From: Alligator mississippiensis
Taxonomy: Eukaryota > Chordata > Crocodylia > Alligatoridae
Assembly (NCBI RefSeq): GCF_030867095.1
Contig: NC_081828.1
Span: 218,891,978-218,955,977 of the forward strand
Direction: 5' to 3'
DNA length: 64,000 nt
The position numbers were made by a program, and so were the translations under genes. The notes below the pieces were generated by a model. It did no database searches, was not told the origin of the DNA, and worked only from the letters and a program-made list of their open reading frames with translations. Shown piece by piece: positions 35,644 to 47,420 of the stretch (position 1 is the stretch's first letter; each line of letters starts with the position of its first letter).

Positions 35644-36482
35644 TCCTAGTGTATTCACATCCTCTGGTGACCTTGTGCTCTACCCCAGTAGGATGTGGTA
35701 GAAGTGGCTGAGTCACAGCCAGCAGAAGTTGCATGTGTTTTCTGATCAGACCAGTTCTCAGAAATGACAGTCCTTTTCACTTTCATGGGCCTCAATTAAG
35801 GTTCAAATGTCAAGATTCATTGTGTTACCAAACAGTTGGACCCACTTGGCCTTCTGAGAGACAAGAGTACAGGCTATTGATGGTCAGGACCTCTGCTACC
35901 AAATTAAACACATAAGTAAAGTTCAGGTCCTTCAATTCTCACCGCCCAGGCAGAAAAGTGGCAAGAGATAAGCCTATAGCCTTGCCCTTCTATTGTCACA
36001 TCCCAAAAGCACAGGAACAGACACATTTCACTGCCCATCTAGTTCCTTCCACAACACAGTACAGCATAATACAGCTCCTCATCAGCTGCAGAGACCCTGG
36101 AGGTGGCCTACAGACTGGTAGCAGATCTTGAATTTGTGGAGTTCCCCCATTTTCTCTCTATCCTGTAGCGTATGTTTGTAGATGACTTGTTATTGTAGTC
36201 TAACAAATAGTATATAGTTTTATTCAAATTTCTTTGTTTTAGTGAAACCTTTAAAACTGCATCAAGCCAGTTCTGTTATGGACTTGGAAGGTGTCAATTA
36301 GGTGGGATGTATGTCCTTGGGAAAACAGAAGGGCAGATTTTTTATCTCCTTCCTTCCTTTACCATCTTGGAATAGTGCCAGCCAACACTGTTTTCTTGTT
36401 ATCTTAGTTTATAGTCTTCACTAATAATGTTTCTTTATTTTTACAACTTTTTTATATTTAATGGAGTTGCGGGGGTGACACT

Positions 36483-36971
36483 AGGGAGCTGATCTGCAAG
36501 TTTGGACAATGTTACTGTGCATTCAACAACTGAGCCACTGGACAGGAGCAACAGACCCAGGTCAATGACCTGCTACTGATGATAGAGAAGATGGTGCAGG
36601 AGAACAGTGGAATGTGCTTCACAAATGAACAGTATGAACATGCTGAGGAAAAGGTTCAGGAAGAAACCAAGCATTAGCAGTGAGAAATGAAGATGAAACA
36701 GATGCAGTTGGCTCACCAAAAATAAATGCAAATGCTAAAGGAAAAACTCCAGGGAAAAGGAGAAATCAAAACACTGCTTCATAAAAATGAAACTTTGCAA
36801 AAGCGGAGAGACCTGGAATAAAAGCATCAGCAGGAGGCAGACACAATCAAGAGAAATCATGAGAAGAAAGTAGAAGAGGCCAGGGAAGAAGCAGAGTGGG
36901 GACCAATATTAGAAGTGATCCAGAAAGCATTTGTGTTTTTAATGCAAGTAATTAAGGGTTGTTATAGATGA
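36483..36971 (+). pseudogene. GIMAP-family GTPase pseudogene, C-terminal part
   Basis: One frame of 163 codons reads the C-terminal half of a GIMAP (GTPase of immunity-associated protein). The conserved GIMAP box is seen as CYCAFNN near 36510-36530. It is followed by QVNDLLLMIEKMVQEN, then CFTNEQYEHAEEKVQEE, a long charged coiled-coil stretch rich in K, E and Q, and a final hydrophobic FVFLMQVI. Five in-frame stops (36531, 36675, 36681, 36723, 36819) and the absence of the GTP-binding N-terminal part show that it is dead. No frameshift has accumulated. GIMAPs are lymphocyte GTPases usually found in gene clusters, so functional relatives may lie outside the window. Confidence 0.8.
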
Positions 36972-37079
36972 CACAGTTTCCCATTTACACCACTGCAGTT
37001 GCATTTCTGTTTGCCTGAATGGGATTTCCCACCACTTTAAAAGTAATTTTTGCACTTTAAACTAACCCTGGTCATAGTT

Positions 37080-37950
37080 GCATAGTTTCATAGTTGATAG
37101 GGTTGAAAGGGACCTGAGCAGATCATCAAGTCCAACCCCCTGCCATGGTCAAGAAAGAATGCTGGAGTCAAATGACCCAGGCTAGATGTCTATCCAGCCT
37201 CCTTTTGAAGACCCCCAGGGTAGGAGCCAGCACCACTTCTCTTGGAATTTGGTTCCAGATCCTAACCACCCTGACAGTGAAGTAGTGCCTCTGGAAATGT
37301 AGTCTGAATCTACCCTCAGTCAACTTGTGGCTGCTATTCCTAGTTACTCCCAAGTAGTGCTCAGGAGAACAGGGACTCTCCTGTTCCCTGCTGGTCCCTC
37401 TTGGTAAGTTTATAGGTGGCCACCAGATCCCCTCTCAGCCTTCTCTTATGAAGGCTGAACAGGTTCATGTCCCATAGCCTCTCCTTGTAGGGCCTGCCCT
37501 GCTGCCCCCTGATTGTGCGGGTGGCCTCCTCTGGACCCTCTCCATGCTGTCCACATCCCCCCTGAAGTGTGGTGCGCAGAACTGGACGCAGTACTCCAGC
37601 TGCGGCCTGACCAGTGTTGCACAGAGGGGGAGGATCACCTCCTTGGACCTGCTCGAGATGCATCTGTGGATGCACGACAAGGTACAGTTAGCTTTAATGA
37701 CCACGTCCTTACATTGGTGGCCCACGTTCATCTTGGAATGAATAATGACTCCAAGATCCTTTTCTGCCTCTGTGCTGATGAGTAGAGAGTTCCCCAGCCT
37801 GTAGGTCTCCTGCTGATTCCTTCGCCCCAGGTGCAGCACCTTGCATTTGTCAATGTTGAAACCCATCCTGTTCTCATCCTCCCACCCCTGTAACCTGTCC
37901 AGATCTAGTTGGAGAGACAGCTTTGATTTAGTGGAGCTCCCCATTTACCC
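37080..37950 (-). mobile_element. CR1 LINE, 5'-truncated, minus
   Basis: The plus strand begins 'catagtttcatagttgata', the reverse of a CR1 tail. The minus frames carry GFNIDKCKVLHLGRRNQQ, AEKDLGVIIHSKMNVGHQC, ATLVRPQLEYCVQFCAP and FRLHFQRHYFTVRVVRIW, and end in RRLDRHLAWVI at 37168. Frameshifts lie between 37361 and 37470. The subfamily is the same as the copy at 44296-45797 and differs from the copies in the array. Confidence 0.92.
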
Positions 37951-39365
37951 TGCCTTATCTATATATTTGTGTCATGCAAACACAGAAGCACTCAAAGACA
38001 TGTAATGAGTCTCTTTGTCTACCAAATGGTGCTTTCTGCTGGGGCGATGTGGCAGACCCATGCTGGGGGGAGGGGAGAGGCAGGGGAGGCAGGTTGCTAC
38101 AAACATCCCCTCCTCTTCCTCTTCCCTCCAGTCTTATTATTTTTTGTTTAAAAAAACCGAGGGGCAGGGGAGAGGTTTGCAGCCTGGGCCATGCAGGGAG
38201 AGCTGGCAACTCCCAGGCTCACTTGGCCTTATAGGATGGACAAGAAGCTTTGTCATGGAAACAACAGAGCCCAGAGGAATTTACTGATGCTAGTTTAGGG
38301 CCAGTTCTGGCTCTGAGCTCTTCATTTCCATCGTGGTGGCTGGGAGAACTGGTGCGGATCTACCCTGGAGTGAGGGGGTCTCGGGCATGTGGGGCCAGCA
38401 GTTTACCCGGGGCTGGAGGTTTCTTCCCTGGTGCAGGGACAGGGACAGGGCAAAGGGCAGGGGACACCTTGGTTCCAGCTGTGCAAAAGTCCAAAGGCAG
38501 CTGTGCACCAGGACTGGGGCCATTCCCAGTAGCCCCTGGCTTTGTGTCAGGGTCTCAGCACCACTTGGCCCCTCTGAGCCTCCAGGCTGGAGCATGGGCC
38601 TGAGCATGTGTCTGCATTGTCCCTCTCCCAGGGCATGGGGCTTTCCATGCATGGGGTACAGGCAGCCTGGCTCAGGAGGGAGCTCCTGGGCACGTGGGGC
38701 TGTGTTTGCAGCTGCCCCCAGGCCCCGACTCAGAGCCCGGGGTGCATCCTGAGAACCATGTGTCTTGTATGTAATCCTGGAAGAGCATCTGTGTGGGTGT
38801 CTGCATCCTCTGGGCCCTGCAGCCAGGTCAGGGCTGCCTTCAGCTTGTGTGCAGCAGAGTCTGGGTGCAACTGTACCATGCCACCACTGAGCAAAGTGGC
38901 CGATCCAGCCCCCAGCAACCCTGCTGCTTACACTGTGCCCCACGATCAGTGTCACTCAGGCTGCTGGGCTCAGCTGCTCCGGACCAGGCTGCATATCATG
39001 GCTCTTGAGGTGGCCCTGATTTTGGGGGGGGGGGGGCGCATTGCTGTGCCTGGTCTGGCTCCTTCACTCCTGCTGCCTTCCTAATGGCAGGGGTAGAAAC
39101 TGCTGAGCAGGGGCTCCACAGCTCTGTGTGGAGCAGCCACTTGCTTTTTGATTGCATTTGTTTTCATTGCATTTTGTGTGCGTGCGTGTGTGTGTGTGTG
39201 TGTGTGCGTGTGCATGTGTATGTGTGTGTGTATCTGAGAATGAGAAGTAAATGGCGGATCTGCCAGTTTTATTGTGAAGGTTCTGATTGCAGGGAGGCAG
39301 TGTTGCCTTCACAGGGAAAGGAGAGCTGGATCAGTGCTGGGGCAGGGAAGCAGGGTATAGCATCC
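37951..39365. other. Unassigned stretch
   Basis: It contains a poly-G run near 39024-39036 and a GT microsatellite. Otherwise nothing is recognised. Confidence 0.4.
39179..39231. repeat. (GT)n microsatellite, imperfect
   Basis: GT repeats with GC and AT interruptions. Confidence 0.93.
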
Positions 39366-40222
39366 ACACCCAAAGACAAGATGGTGATTCAGGCCAGCCT
39401 TGACAGGCTTGGAAAATGGGTGGATGTAAACCTGATGGCCTTCAACTCTGAAAAATGCAAGGTACTCAACCTTGGGAAGAAAACCCCCCAGCATGCACAT
39501 AGGCTTGGTGGTGCTACACTCACTAACACCATGGCTGAAAGGGACTTGGGGGTCATGACTGACCACAAGATTAATATAAGCCATCGGTGTGATGTTGCAG
39601 CTGGCAAAGCAAGCAAAAATCTGGCTTGGATCCATAGATGCTTCTCCAGCAAATCCCAGGATGTCATCTTCCCACTGTACTTGGCTTTGGTGAGGCCACA
39701 GCTGCAGTACTGCATCCAATTCTGGGCTCTACAATTTAAAAAGGATGTGGAGAAGCTTGAGCGAGTCCAGAGGAGCCACGCACATGATCAGAGGGCAGGG
39801 AAACAGGACTTATGATGAGAGACTGAAAGGCATGGGACTCTTCATCCTGGGAAAGCACAGGTTCAGGGGGGACCTAGTGGTGGCCTATAAGTACATCAGG
39901 GATGTGCATCAGGATCTGAGGGAACAGCTGTTCACCAGAGCGCCCCAAGGGATGACAAGGTCTAGCAGTCAAACTTCTCCAAGACCTTTGCAGGCTGGCC
40001 ATAAGGAAGAACTTCCTTACAGTCTGAGTCCCCAAGGCATGGAACAGACTCCCCAAGAGGTGGTGCAAGCACCTACTCTGGACTCCCTTAAGAGGAAATT
40101 AAATGTATATCTTGCTGGGATCCTGTGATCCCAGCTGAATTCCTGCTCTTGGGGCAGGGGGCTGGACTCAGTGATATTCTGAGGTCCCTTCCAGCCCAAA
40201 TGTCTATTAATCTATGAATCTA
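39366..40222 (+). mobile_element. CR1 LINE, 5'-truncated
   Basis: The copy reads LDRLGKWVDVNLMAFNSEKC, AERDLGVMTDHKINISHRC and LALVRPQLQYCIQFWALQF, then after a frameshift near 39775 YDERLKGMGLFILGKHRFRG and LVVAYKYI. The 3' tail reads 'ctattaatctatgaatctatg'. It is moderately diverged from the young copies. Confidence 0.9.
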
Positions 40223-40649
40223 TGCTTGTAATTTTTTTTAAGACCTATATGATGCCATTTTCCATTGGTGTTGTTTTGAATTGATTAGTGCAGCAATTAG
40301 TGAAACATTTCATTCCCTGAAACTGCTAATTAATTTTTAGCTTCACATCCAACCCCTGAGAATTGGTTAGCATCCCTCCTCCTCTCCCCCATCTCCTTTT
40401 TAACTAGCTAAATCATGCCTTTTTTTAAATAAGGGGGAAAAACCCTCATAAATCCATAAGTGACTCCTGGAAAATGGCAAAGCTTCTGGATTTTTTTAAG
40501 GTTCCAGCCTGGGTGGTGGGGAGGGGAAGAAAAATCCCTCAACTTCTGTTGTTCACAGGAGAACAAAAGCTCTTACTATTAGCTCTTGGGTGAGGAGCCT
40601 CAGATCTCCTGTGAGGTTATGGTGATGCAAATTACCTTAGACAAAAAAA
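40223..40649. other. Unassigned stretch
   Basis: AT-rich sequence without recognised features. Confidence 0.4.
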
Positions 40650-41165
40650 GGCAGCAGCAGGATCCCCGGACTGAGTCACTGATGAAGATGTTGAACAGTG
40701 CGAGCCAGAGGACTGAGCCCTGGGGGACCCCACTGCCCACATCCCTCCAGGCTGAAAAAGACCCATCCACCACCACTCTCTGGGTGTGACCCTCTAGCCA
40801 ATTTGTGACTCATCTGACTGTAGACTTTGACGCCACAGTCGCCTAATTTTTTTTAATGAGAATAGGGTGAGAGACAGTGTCGAAGGCCTTCCTAAAGTCC
40901 AGAAAGACTATGTCCACTGTAACACATATGTCCAAGGATTTTGTGACCTGGTCGTAGAAGGCCACCAGGTTCATCTGACAGGACCTGCCTTGAATGAACC
41001 CGTGTTGGTTGCCCCTAAGCATGAACCCCCCTGTTTGCCCCTCGCAGATGTGTTTTTGGATAATTTTCTCAAAGAGCTTCTTAGAGTTTTCTGGGTCCTC
41101 CTTCCTCCCTTTTTTGAAAATGGGGAGCACATTGGTCTTCTTCCAGTCCTCTGGCACCTCACCTC
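40650..41165 (-). mobile_element. CR1 LINE internal fragment, minus
   Basis: The minus strand reads the middle of ORF2: WKKTNVLPIFKKGRKEDPEN, QHGFIQGRSCQMNLVAFYDQ, VTKSLDICVTVDIVFLDFRK, AFDTVSHPILI, then the thumb region to 40660. A small deletion follows EDPEN (the NYRPVS box is missing). Confidence 0.9.
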
Positions 41166-41169
41166 AGGA

Positions 41170-41425
41170 GCTCACATCTAGTTCAATCCCCTGCTGAAAC
41201 AGGCCAGCCTTAACTACATCATCTCAGCCAAGGTTTTGTCTAGCTAGTTCTTAAAAACTTACAAGAATGGAGATTCCATAACCTCTCTAGATACCCATTC
41301 CAGTGCTTCACAACCCTCCTAGTGAGAAAGTTTTGTCCCCCCCCCCCCGAATATCTAATCTAAACTTCCCTTACTGCAACTTCCTTACTACAGCCATTGC
41401 TTCTTGTTCTATCATCTGCCACCAC
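41170..41425 (-). mobile_element. Second CR1-like 3' fragment, minus, other subfamily
   Basis: The plus strand shows 'gttcaatcccctgctgaaac' and 'cccattccagtgcttcacaa', then 'cttcttgttctatcatctgc', characteristic of the reverse complement of an older CR1 3' region. Confidence 0.65.
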
Positions 41426-42405
41426 TGAGAACCACCACGGAGAACAGGCAGGAAGAGGAACAGACAGGAGAAAACAGACAGGAGAATGGAAGTTCACAAT
41501 CAACCAACCCTGTGCCCTAGCTGATTTACAGAATTGTGTCACACCTCCTTCATCTCTTTTGAACAGGACAGTCCAGCTCCTGAGTCTATTTCTGAATGCA
41601 AGAAGGCAAAGAAGGTTGACACCTTATAAAGAAACTCGTTTTGCAGAGGTATGAGCTTTTGTAGGCTGCAACCTACTTTGCCACATGTGAGATTCTCCAT
41701 TTTTTTTAGGGTGGGGCAGGTGTGGAGAAGAAGGAGGAACAGCACTGGCATTTAAAGAACTTGAGCTAGAAGTATGCTTATAAAAGGAAGCTTTCAAGAA
41801 TGTGCCGCAGGAAGAAGGGTGTCCTAGGAATAGATTACAAGTCCAGATAGTAGATTGTGACAAATGAGCAGGAGCTGGTGAGACCAATGGTTTCATTTGT
41901 GTGAGCAGGAAAGCTAGTGTGAAGGGGCAAGGTGGGGAATGAAAGGAAAAATCCCCTGTTTGGACTGGGTAAAAAGACAAAGTCCAAGAGACCTGAGATG
42001 GGGAGACTGCAGGGATCAAGATGTAACAAGGTCAAAGCCTGAGTTTTAGTGAGAGGGAAGGGCAAGGAATGGACAGATTGTTTAACTGTTGTACAGGGGA
42101 AAAGTAGGATGTACAGGTGTCATCAAAGGAAACAAAATCAACAGCAGGAACAACAAAATGAGCTTGAAGAGATGCTAAAGTGAAGCTGGAGAAGATACCC
42201 AAAATGGAATGGGCACCACAGCTGACACTGAGACTCATGGAGTGATCCCAATGGAAGATACAATATAAATATTGTGTTACTGTGCAGTCTTCCAATGCTT
42301 ATAAGTGCTTTATACACCCCATGCATCAGATGCAGCTCCTTGTGAAGCAGGAAAGTAGTGTAAGAGTGATGTCACAGCCTGGTGGTCCATAAATTATGCA
42401 AGAAG
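41426..42405. other. Unassigned stretch
   Basis: I recognise no gene or repeat. Minus frames here lack family features. Confidence 0.35.
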
Positions 42406-42612
42406 CAAGGATTTCTTAGCGTGAGATATTTTATTGCACCAACTCTTTAGTTGGGACAAAGCTGGACTAGCTTTCAAATGCAAGATATTCTTCCTCAGGT
42501 CTCTGATCACAGGCCTGAGAAAGAATGCCTTGCTTTTGAAAGCTTGTCTAACTGTATCCCAGCTACACAGTTGATCCAGTAAGAAATTTCACCCTAAGGA
42601 ATCCTTGCCTCA
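42406..42612. repeat. Inverted pair of SINE-like tails
   Basis: Bases 42406-42509 are the reverse complement of a tail closely related to 42510-42612. Both contain the 'ctgagaaagaat..tttgaaagctt' box, 'cagttgatccagtaa/gttggtgcaataaaa' and a 'ctaag.aatccttgc' end. The same tail family is at 18564-18711. Confidence 0.75.
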
Positions 42613-42794
42613 AAGCAATAATAGCAGCCTCTCCCCTTAGGTAAGCAGGGGCTGGGAGTTCCCTGCTGCCAGGGCAGGGAGACATTGTCCCCACCCAGGC
42701 TTCAATAACAGAGACTTCCCCAGCAGCTGGCAGGGAGCTATCGCTTGCCCCCTGCTGCACTGGAGACTGGCAGCAAGTTTGCCCACAGTTGGCC

Positions 42795-42975
42795 GTGTAC
42801 ACATGCTGTAATGCACAGTAACTAATCAGGAGCAAATGTTCTACTTGTATTTAAAGGTAGCAAATTTACTCATGATTAGAGCAAATTACTGTGTAGTAAG
42901 CATCTGCACATGTAGATAGTGATGCTTACTGCACAGTGATTTGTGCTAATCTCAATGGAAAGTAGACATGCCCAC
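42795..42975. repeat. Possible MITE with 'gtacacatgc/ttactgtgcag' motifs
   Basis: Repeated and inverted 'tactgtgcagtaagcat' style motifs suggest a small DNA element, related to 57985-58070. Borders cannot be fixed. Confidence 0.3.
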
Positions 42976-43514
42976 TGTGCGTGTGTGTGTGTGTGTGTGT
43001 TTTGAGCTTGCCTAAATCTGAGGAAACTTGTCTGAGGAGCTGTACATTCTCCAAGAGTGCACTAGCTAATTGCAGAAGAAAGAAGTGAGGGTGAAGAGAC
43101 TGAATCTTTCTGATAATTTGGTGTGTATGTGTAAAAACTGACTTTCAGTCTAAAGAGGGGCTGAAACACCCAAGAGGCAAGAGCTAAAGGTGTTAGTAAA
43201 GCTCTATTTGCAGTCTTGAAATAAGGTCAGGCTATTTTCTACAACTCTTAGCAACTTCAGTTCCTCTTGCAGCATCCAGTGCTGACTATATGTTTCATGG
43301 TGATAAGAGTTTTAGTGAAAGCAGTAGGGCTCTGTGAAGGTTCAGCTCTTGATTTGATTTGGAGAAGATTTGGTCTGATTCAGAGGCTGAATCTCCAAAA
43401 CTGTCATCTTCCAGTGTGAGCCTCCCACTGCCAGAGGCAGAGCTGGAGCTGGAACCGGAAGACCTGAGTGCCCTGGCTTGAGCAATTTTGGGGACCGAGG
43501 TGGAATAAGAGTTT

Positions 43515-43985
43515 GTGCTCCATACCCCTCAAATTTCCCCTAGACACAGGTTTCCTTCTCTGGAAAGCAGCACCTTGGAGGAGATTGAGGTTGTGGAGGC
43601 TCAGGCAAGTGGCTCAGCCAAGCCAATTCCTCCTGCTGTTGTGCCTCAGCCTGCCAGGACCAAAAGGCCCTCCTCAGCCTTGGCAGGTAGCACTAAGGGT
43701 TTGGTGGATACCTATCTTGCTGAGCATGTGGAGTTACTGGACTGTAACCCATTGGTCTGCTGGGCAAGCAACAGCCAGATGTGGCAGGATCTGACCATGC
43801 TTGCCCGGCAACACCTGTCCTGTTCACCAACCAGTATTCCAAGCAAGAGGGTATTCAGCATTGTTGGGGATGTTGTGACACCCCACTGCACCTCCTTGGA
43901 CCCTGATTTGCTGGAGCAGCTGGTGTTCTTGAAAGTGAACCTCCCACTTCTGGAGTCCCCCATGCTCCACCTGCAGATGGACTGA
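43515..43985 (+). pseudogene. hAT transposase, C-terminal dimerisation domain
   Basis: A 156-codon open frame encodes the hAT C-terminal dimerisation region. The signature runs LVDTYLAEHVELLDCNPLVC, WASNSQMWQDLTMLARQHLS, then PTSIPSKRVFSIVGDVV and LDPDLLEQLVFLKVNLPLL. Typical hAT transposases have a tryptophan pair, S.RVFS..G and L.P...E.L.FL..N in this order, and all are seen here. The N-terminal BED zinc finger and the catalytic core are missing upstream, where element-end sequence begins. It cannot act as a transposase. A host-adopted protein seems unlikely because only about 150 residues remain and no splice signals were found. Confidence 0.8.
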
Positions 43986-44295
43986 GTGCCACCCTCCTCA
44001 CTCTGTCTGCACCTATTTCCTTTTTTTCATTTTTTAAAAACCAGTTAATGCCCCACATTCAGCTGGAGGGGGCATGCCACACACTGCATCATCAGCCACC
44101 AGGGGAAGAACCTGTCCCTGCTGAGCTCACTCCCCATCCACGACAAAGTTGGAGGTATGGGCTGGGGCTATGGCCAAGGAGTAGACCCCAGATCCTGGGT
44201 ATGACCACTAAAACTGCACCCTGCCAGGGTAGGGAGGACTGGTGGTACTGCTGGTGGTGTGGCAGCCCCATAAATGCCAGGACCAAAGGGCTCTC

Positions 44296-45797
44296 CTTTT
44301 GAAGACCCCCAGGGTAGGAGCGAGCACCACTTCCCTTGGATGTTGGTTCCAGATCTTGGCCGCCCTGACTGTGAAATAATGTCTCCTGATATCTAGCCTG
44401 AATCTACTCTCTGTCAACTTATGGTCATTATTCCTTGTTACTCCCAGTAGTGCTTGGGGGAACAGGGACTTTCCCATTGCCTGCTGGTCTTCTTTGGCCA
44501 GTTTATAGATGGCCACCAGATTCCCTCTCAGCCTTCCCTTGTGGAGGCTGAACAGGTTCAGGTCCCGTAGCCTCTCCTCGTAGGGCCTGCCCTGCTGCCC
44601 CCTGACCATGCGGGTGGCCTCCTCTGGACCCTCTCCATGCTGTCCACTTCCCTCCTGAAGTGCGGTGCCCAGTACTGGACGCAATACTCCAATTGCGGCC
44701 TGACCAGTTTCACATAGAGGGGGAGGGTCACCTCCTTGGCCCTGCTTGAGCTGCATTTGTGGATTCAGGACAAGGTGAGGTTGGCCTTCCTGACCACGTC
44801 CCCACAATGTTGGCCCATGTTCATCTTGGAATCAATAATGACTCCAAGATCCGTTTCTGCCTCTGTGCTGACAAGAAGGGAGTTCCCCAGCCTGTAGGTA
44901 TGCTGCTGGTTTTTCCTCCCTAGGTTCAGTATCCTGCACTTGTCAGTATTGAATCCCATCTTATTCTAATCCGCCCACCCCTGTAACCTGCCCAGATCCA
45001 ATTGCAGCCAGTCCCTCCTTTCTAGTGTGCCCACTTCCCCCCACATCTTAGTGTCATGTGCGGATTTGAACAAGGTGCTTTTCACTCCCTTGTCTAAGTC
45101 ACTGATAAAGATGTTGAACACTGAGGGCCTGAGAACCGAGCCCTGAAGGACCCCAGTGCCCACGTCCCTCCAGGTTGAAAATGACCTGTCCACTATCACT
45201 CTCTCGGTGTGGCCATCCAGCCCATTGGCAACACATCTGACTGTGTAGGCACTGACACCACAATCTCTTAATTTTTTAATGAGAATGGGTTGAGAGACAG
45301 TGTTGAAGGCCTTCCTGAAGTCCAGAAAGACTACATCCATCACAGCACCTGCATCCAAGGATGTTGTGACTGGGTCATAGAAGGCCACCAGGTTGGTTTG
45401 ACAGGACCTGTCTTTAATGAACATATGTTGGTTGCCCCTAAGCATATACTCCCCTGCTTGTCCCTCACAGATGTGCACCAGGATAATTTTCTCAATCAGC
45501 TTCCCCAGGACCAAGGTAAGACTAACAGGCCTATAATTTCCTGGGTCCTTCTTCCTCCCTTTTTTGAAAATGGGGACCACATTGGCCCTTTTCCAGTCCC
45601 CTGGCACCTCGCCAGAGCACCATAAGTGCCCGTAAAGCCATGCCAGGGGGACCTCTGCTAATTCCCTCAGCACTCTTGGGTGGAGATTGTCAGGACCTGC
45701 TGATTTGAACACATCCAGTCCCACCAGAAGTTCCCTGACTAGGTCCTCTCTGACCCTGGGCCTGGCTGTGCCTCCCCAGGGACCCTCGGGGATCACA
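44296..45797 (-). mobile_element. CR1 LINE, minus, missing its 3' UTR
   Basis: This is an insertion inside the hAT element. It runs from just before the reverse transcriptase core to FKRR near the end of ORF2. The final codons and the CR1 tail are missing at 44296, so the 3' end was lost or the copy recombined. Confidence 0.9.
44296..45797 (-). pseudogene. CR1 ORF2 reverse transcriptase, broken
   Basis: Frame 45796 to 44966 is open for 276 codons. It reads [95 protein letters not shown] and the catalytic box as SAHDTKMWGEV instead of FADDTKMWG, so the first aspartate has become histidine. A stop at 44963 precedes MGFNTDKCRILNLGRKNQQ in the same frame. A frameshift follows near 44800, then LVRPQLEYCVQYWAPHF and FRLDIRRHYFTVRAAKIW. 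It is inactive. Confidence 0.92.
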
Positions 45798-46025
45798 CAG
45801 GTGATGGATCACGCAGGTTATCCTACTTGAGAGGAAAGAAGGGCATGACAATTCAGTTTGGCTACCTGTGATGCTGCTGGTGCTACTGGTGCTGACTGCT
45901 GAGTCACTAAGTTATTTTACATGCTGCTGTTTAAAGTGGTGGACAGGACTGAGGCTGTAGGGGAGAAGAAGACCTCAGTAGGGCACATTCCTGTGTTGTG
46001 TAGAGGTCCCAGCACCAGTGAAGGC

Positions 46026-46440
46026 TCATCTAAACACACATACAGTGTCACCCACCCATGTCACACGTTTTGCCTGTGAGCAGCCAGAGGTTCAGGGCTC
46101 CCAAACCCCTGCACCTATCTCCTTGACAGCTGGCAGGCTTCATGGCCACAGCAGGGATGAGCAGGCTTGAAGCTTTCACCCCCCTGTGCCTTAACACACA
46201 CAATGTCACCGAAGTCATAAGTTTTACTTGTCAGCAGTTTGAGATGCAGTTTCCCAGAGACCCCTACACCTATGTCCTTGAGCCTTGGCAGGCTTTGTCC
46301 CCTCAGCAGTGGATACTGAGCCTACAGTTCTCACCCTGCTGTGGCTTAACACATGTGTAACATGAGTTTGACTTTCAAGTCTTTGTGGTACAGTTTCTCA
46401 GAAACCTCTGCATCTATCTCCTTGACACTTGTCATACATT
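46026..46440. repeat. Subterminal tandem repeat of about 150 bp, 2-3 copies
   Basis: Each copy contains 'cctgcacctatctccttgac', then 'agctggcaggctt..' and a 'cttaacaca' start. It sits inside the right end of the hAT element. Confidence 0.6.
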
Positions 46441-46989
46441 ATGTCCTCATATGGGGCTACCATCCTGGCAAGATTCATCTGAATAAGCCAAAACATGACA
46501 AAGTTATATGAATTTCATTGATTACCCATTATACTCTATGGCCAAATCTCCTAATCTCTCTGAATCAGTGCCTAATTCTCTGAAGTCGATTCGGACAAAT
46601 TGAATCAGAAAAGTGACCTGAATCTCCAAATTGCATTTCTGGTATCTGAATCAGCCAAATCTAAATCCAAATTGAACAGTTCTCTATTCACAGAGGCTTA
46701 CTCCCTAGATATATAGCCTACTGTGAAATAAATATGTGCTCAATGGCTACTTAGCTACACTGTTGCTCTAGTGTGGTTCTTTGCTTCTTCCCTAACCTGT
46801 ACCATTCCTCAAGCCTTTCTTCTTTCACTAGTACAGTTCCCCAGTGTACATAGTGTGGTGGTCTCACTGGGAGAGTGTTCAGACATGCTTTTCTTATTCC
46901 TTTGGCTTGGAAGACCAAGGGAGACTACTTTTTCTGATTCAGGCTGAAGGAAACACCCCAAGTTCTAACAGTGGGTTGAGTACCTTCAA

Positions 46990-47213
46990 GGACTATAAGG
47001 CCTGTGTACCCCAGTGGGTACAGGGCCCTGAAACAGTCCAGACCCCTGGGTGGTGGTGGCAGTACCCCCAGGCTTGTGGGTGTGTTTCAGGTAGGGGGTC
47101 GACCACACAAGAGGCACCTCCGGGGAGGCACTCGGAGCCTGGTAGGTGGTTGGGTGCAGTGAAGTTGGTGGCTCAGCGCAGGTCCACCTGCTGTCCCCCA
47201 GGCCTGCCACACT
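46990..47213 (+). mobile_element. LTR fragment (3' part), plus orientation
   Basis: It is homologous to the reverse complement of 60778-61000, sharing 'ggaggcactcggagcctgg', 'aggtggttgggtgcag' and the '..ggcctgccacac' end. Confidence 0.65.
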
Positions 47214-47254
47214 CCTTTCTACAGCAACAGAGAAAATTTGCTTTCCCTCCTTAT

Positions 47255-47420
47255 GGTAGCTCATAAGGCATTTGAAGACTGCTCTCGTGTTCTTCTGAAG
47301 AGCTTTTTCTACTTTCTGAATATTCCCACTTCCTTCAGCCTCCCCTCATAAGACTGCTTCCCAAGCCCTTTCTCATCTTTGTAACCCACCTCCAGACCCT
47401 CTCTAATGTATCCAGGCTGA
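47255..47420 (-). mobile_element. Old CR1/L3-like fragment, minus
   Basis: The minus strand reads a degenerate LERVWRWVTKMRKGLGKQS then YEGRLKEVGIF, matching the CR1-clade ORF2 C-terminus. Confidence 0.65.

Larger units (their letters stand above)
43325..46690 (+). mobile_element. Decayed hAT element with transposase remnant, interrupted by CR1
   Basis: The left end ('tagggctctgtgaaggttcag' without its last base, then 'gatttggagaagatttggtc') belongs to the same end family as 55643 and 60125. The right end (about 46540-46690) is a reverse copy rich in 'gaatc/ccaaat' motifs. Inside are a transposase C-terminus, a 1.5-kb CR1 and subterminal tandem repeats. No clear 8-bp duplication survives. 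Confidence 0.6.

Noticed and set aside
38290..38955. 221-codon minus frame overlapping plus frames
   Set aside because: No recognisable motif, and the overlapping plus-strand frames at 38333-38752 and 38608-39084 are also open, which fits chance.
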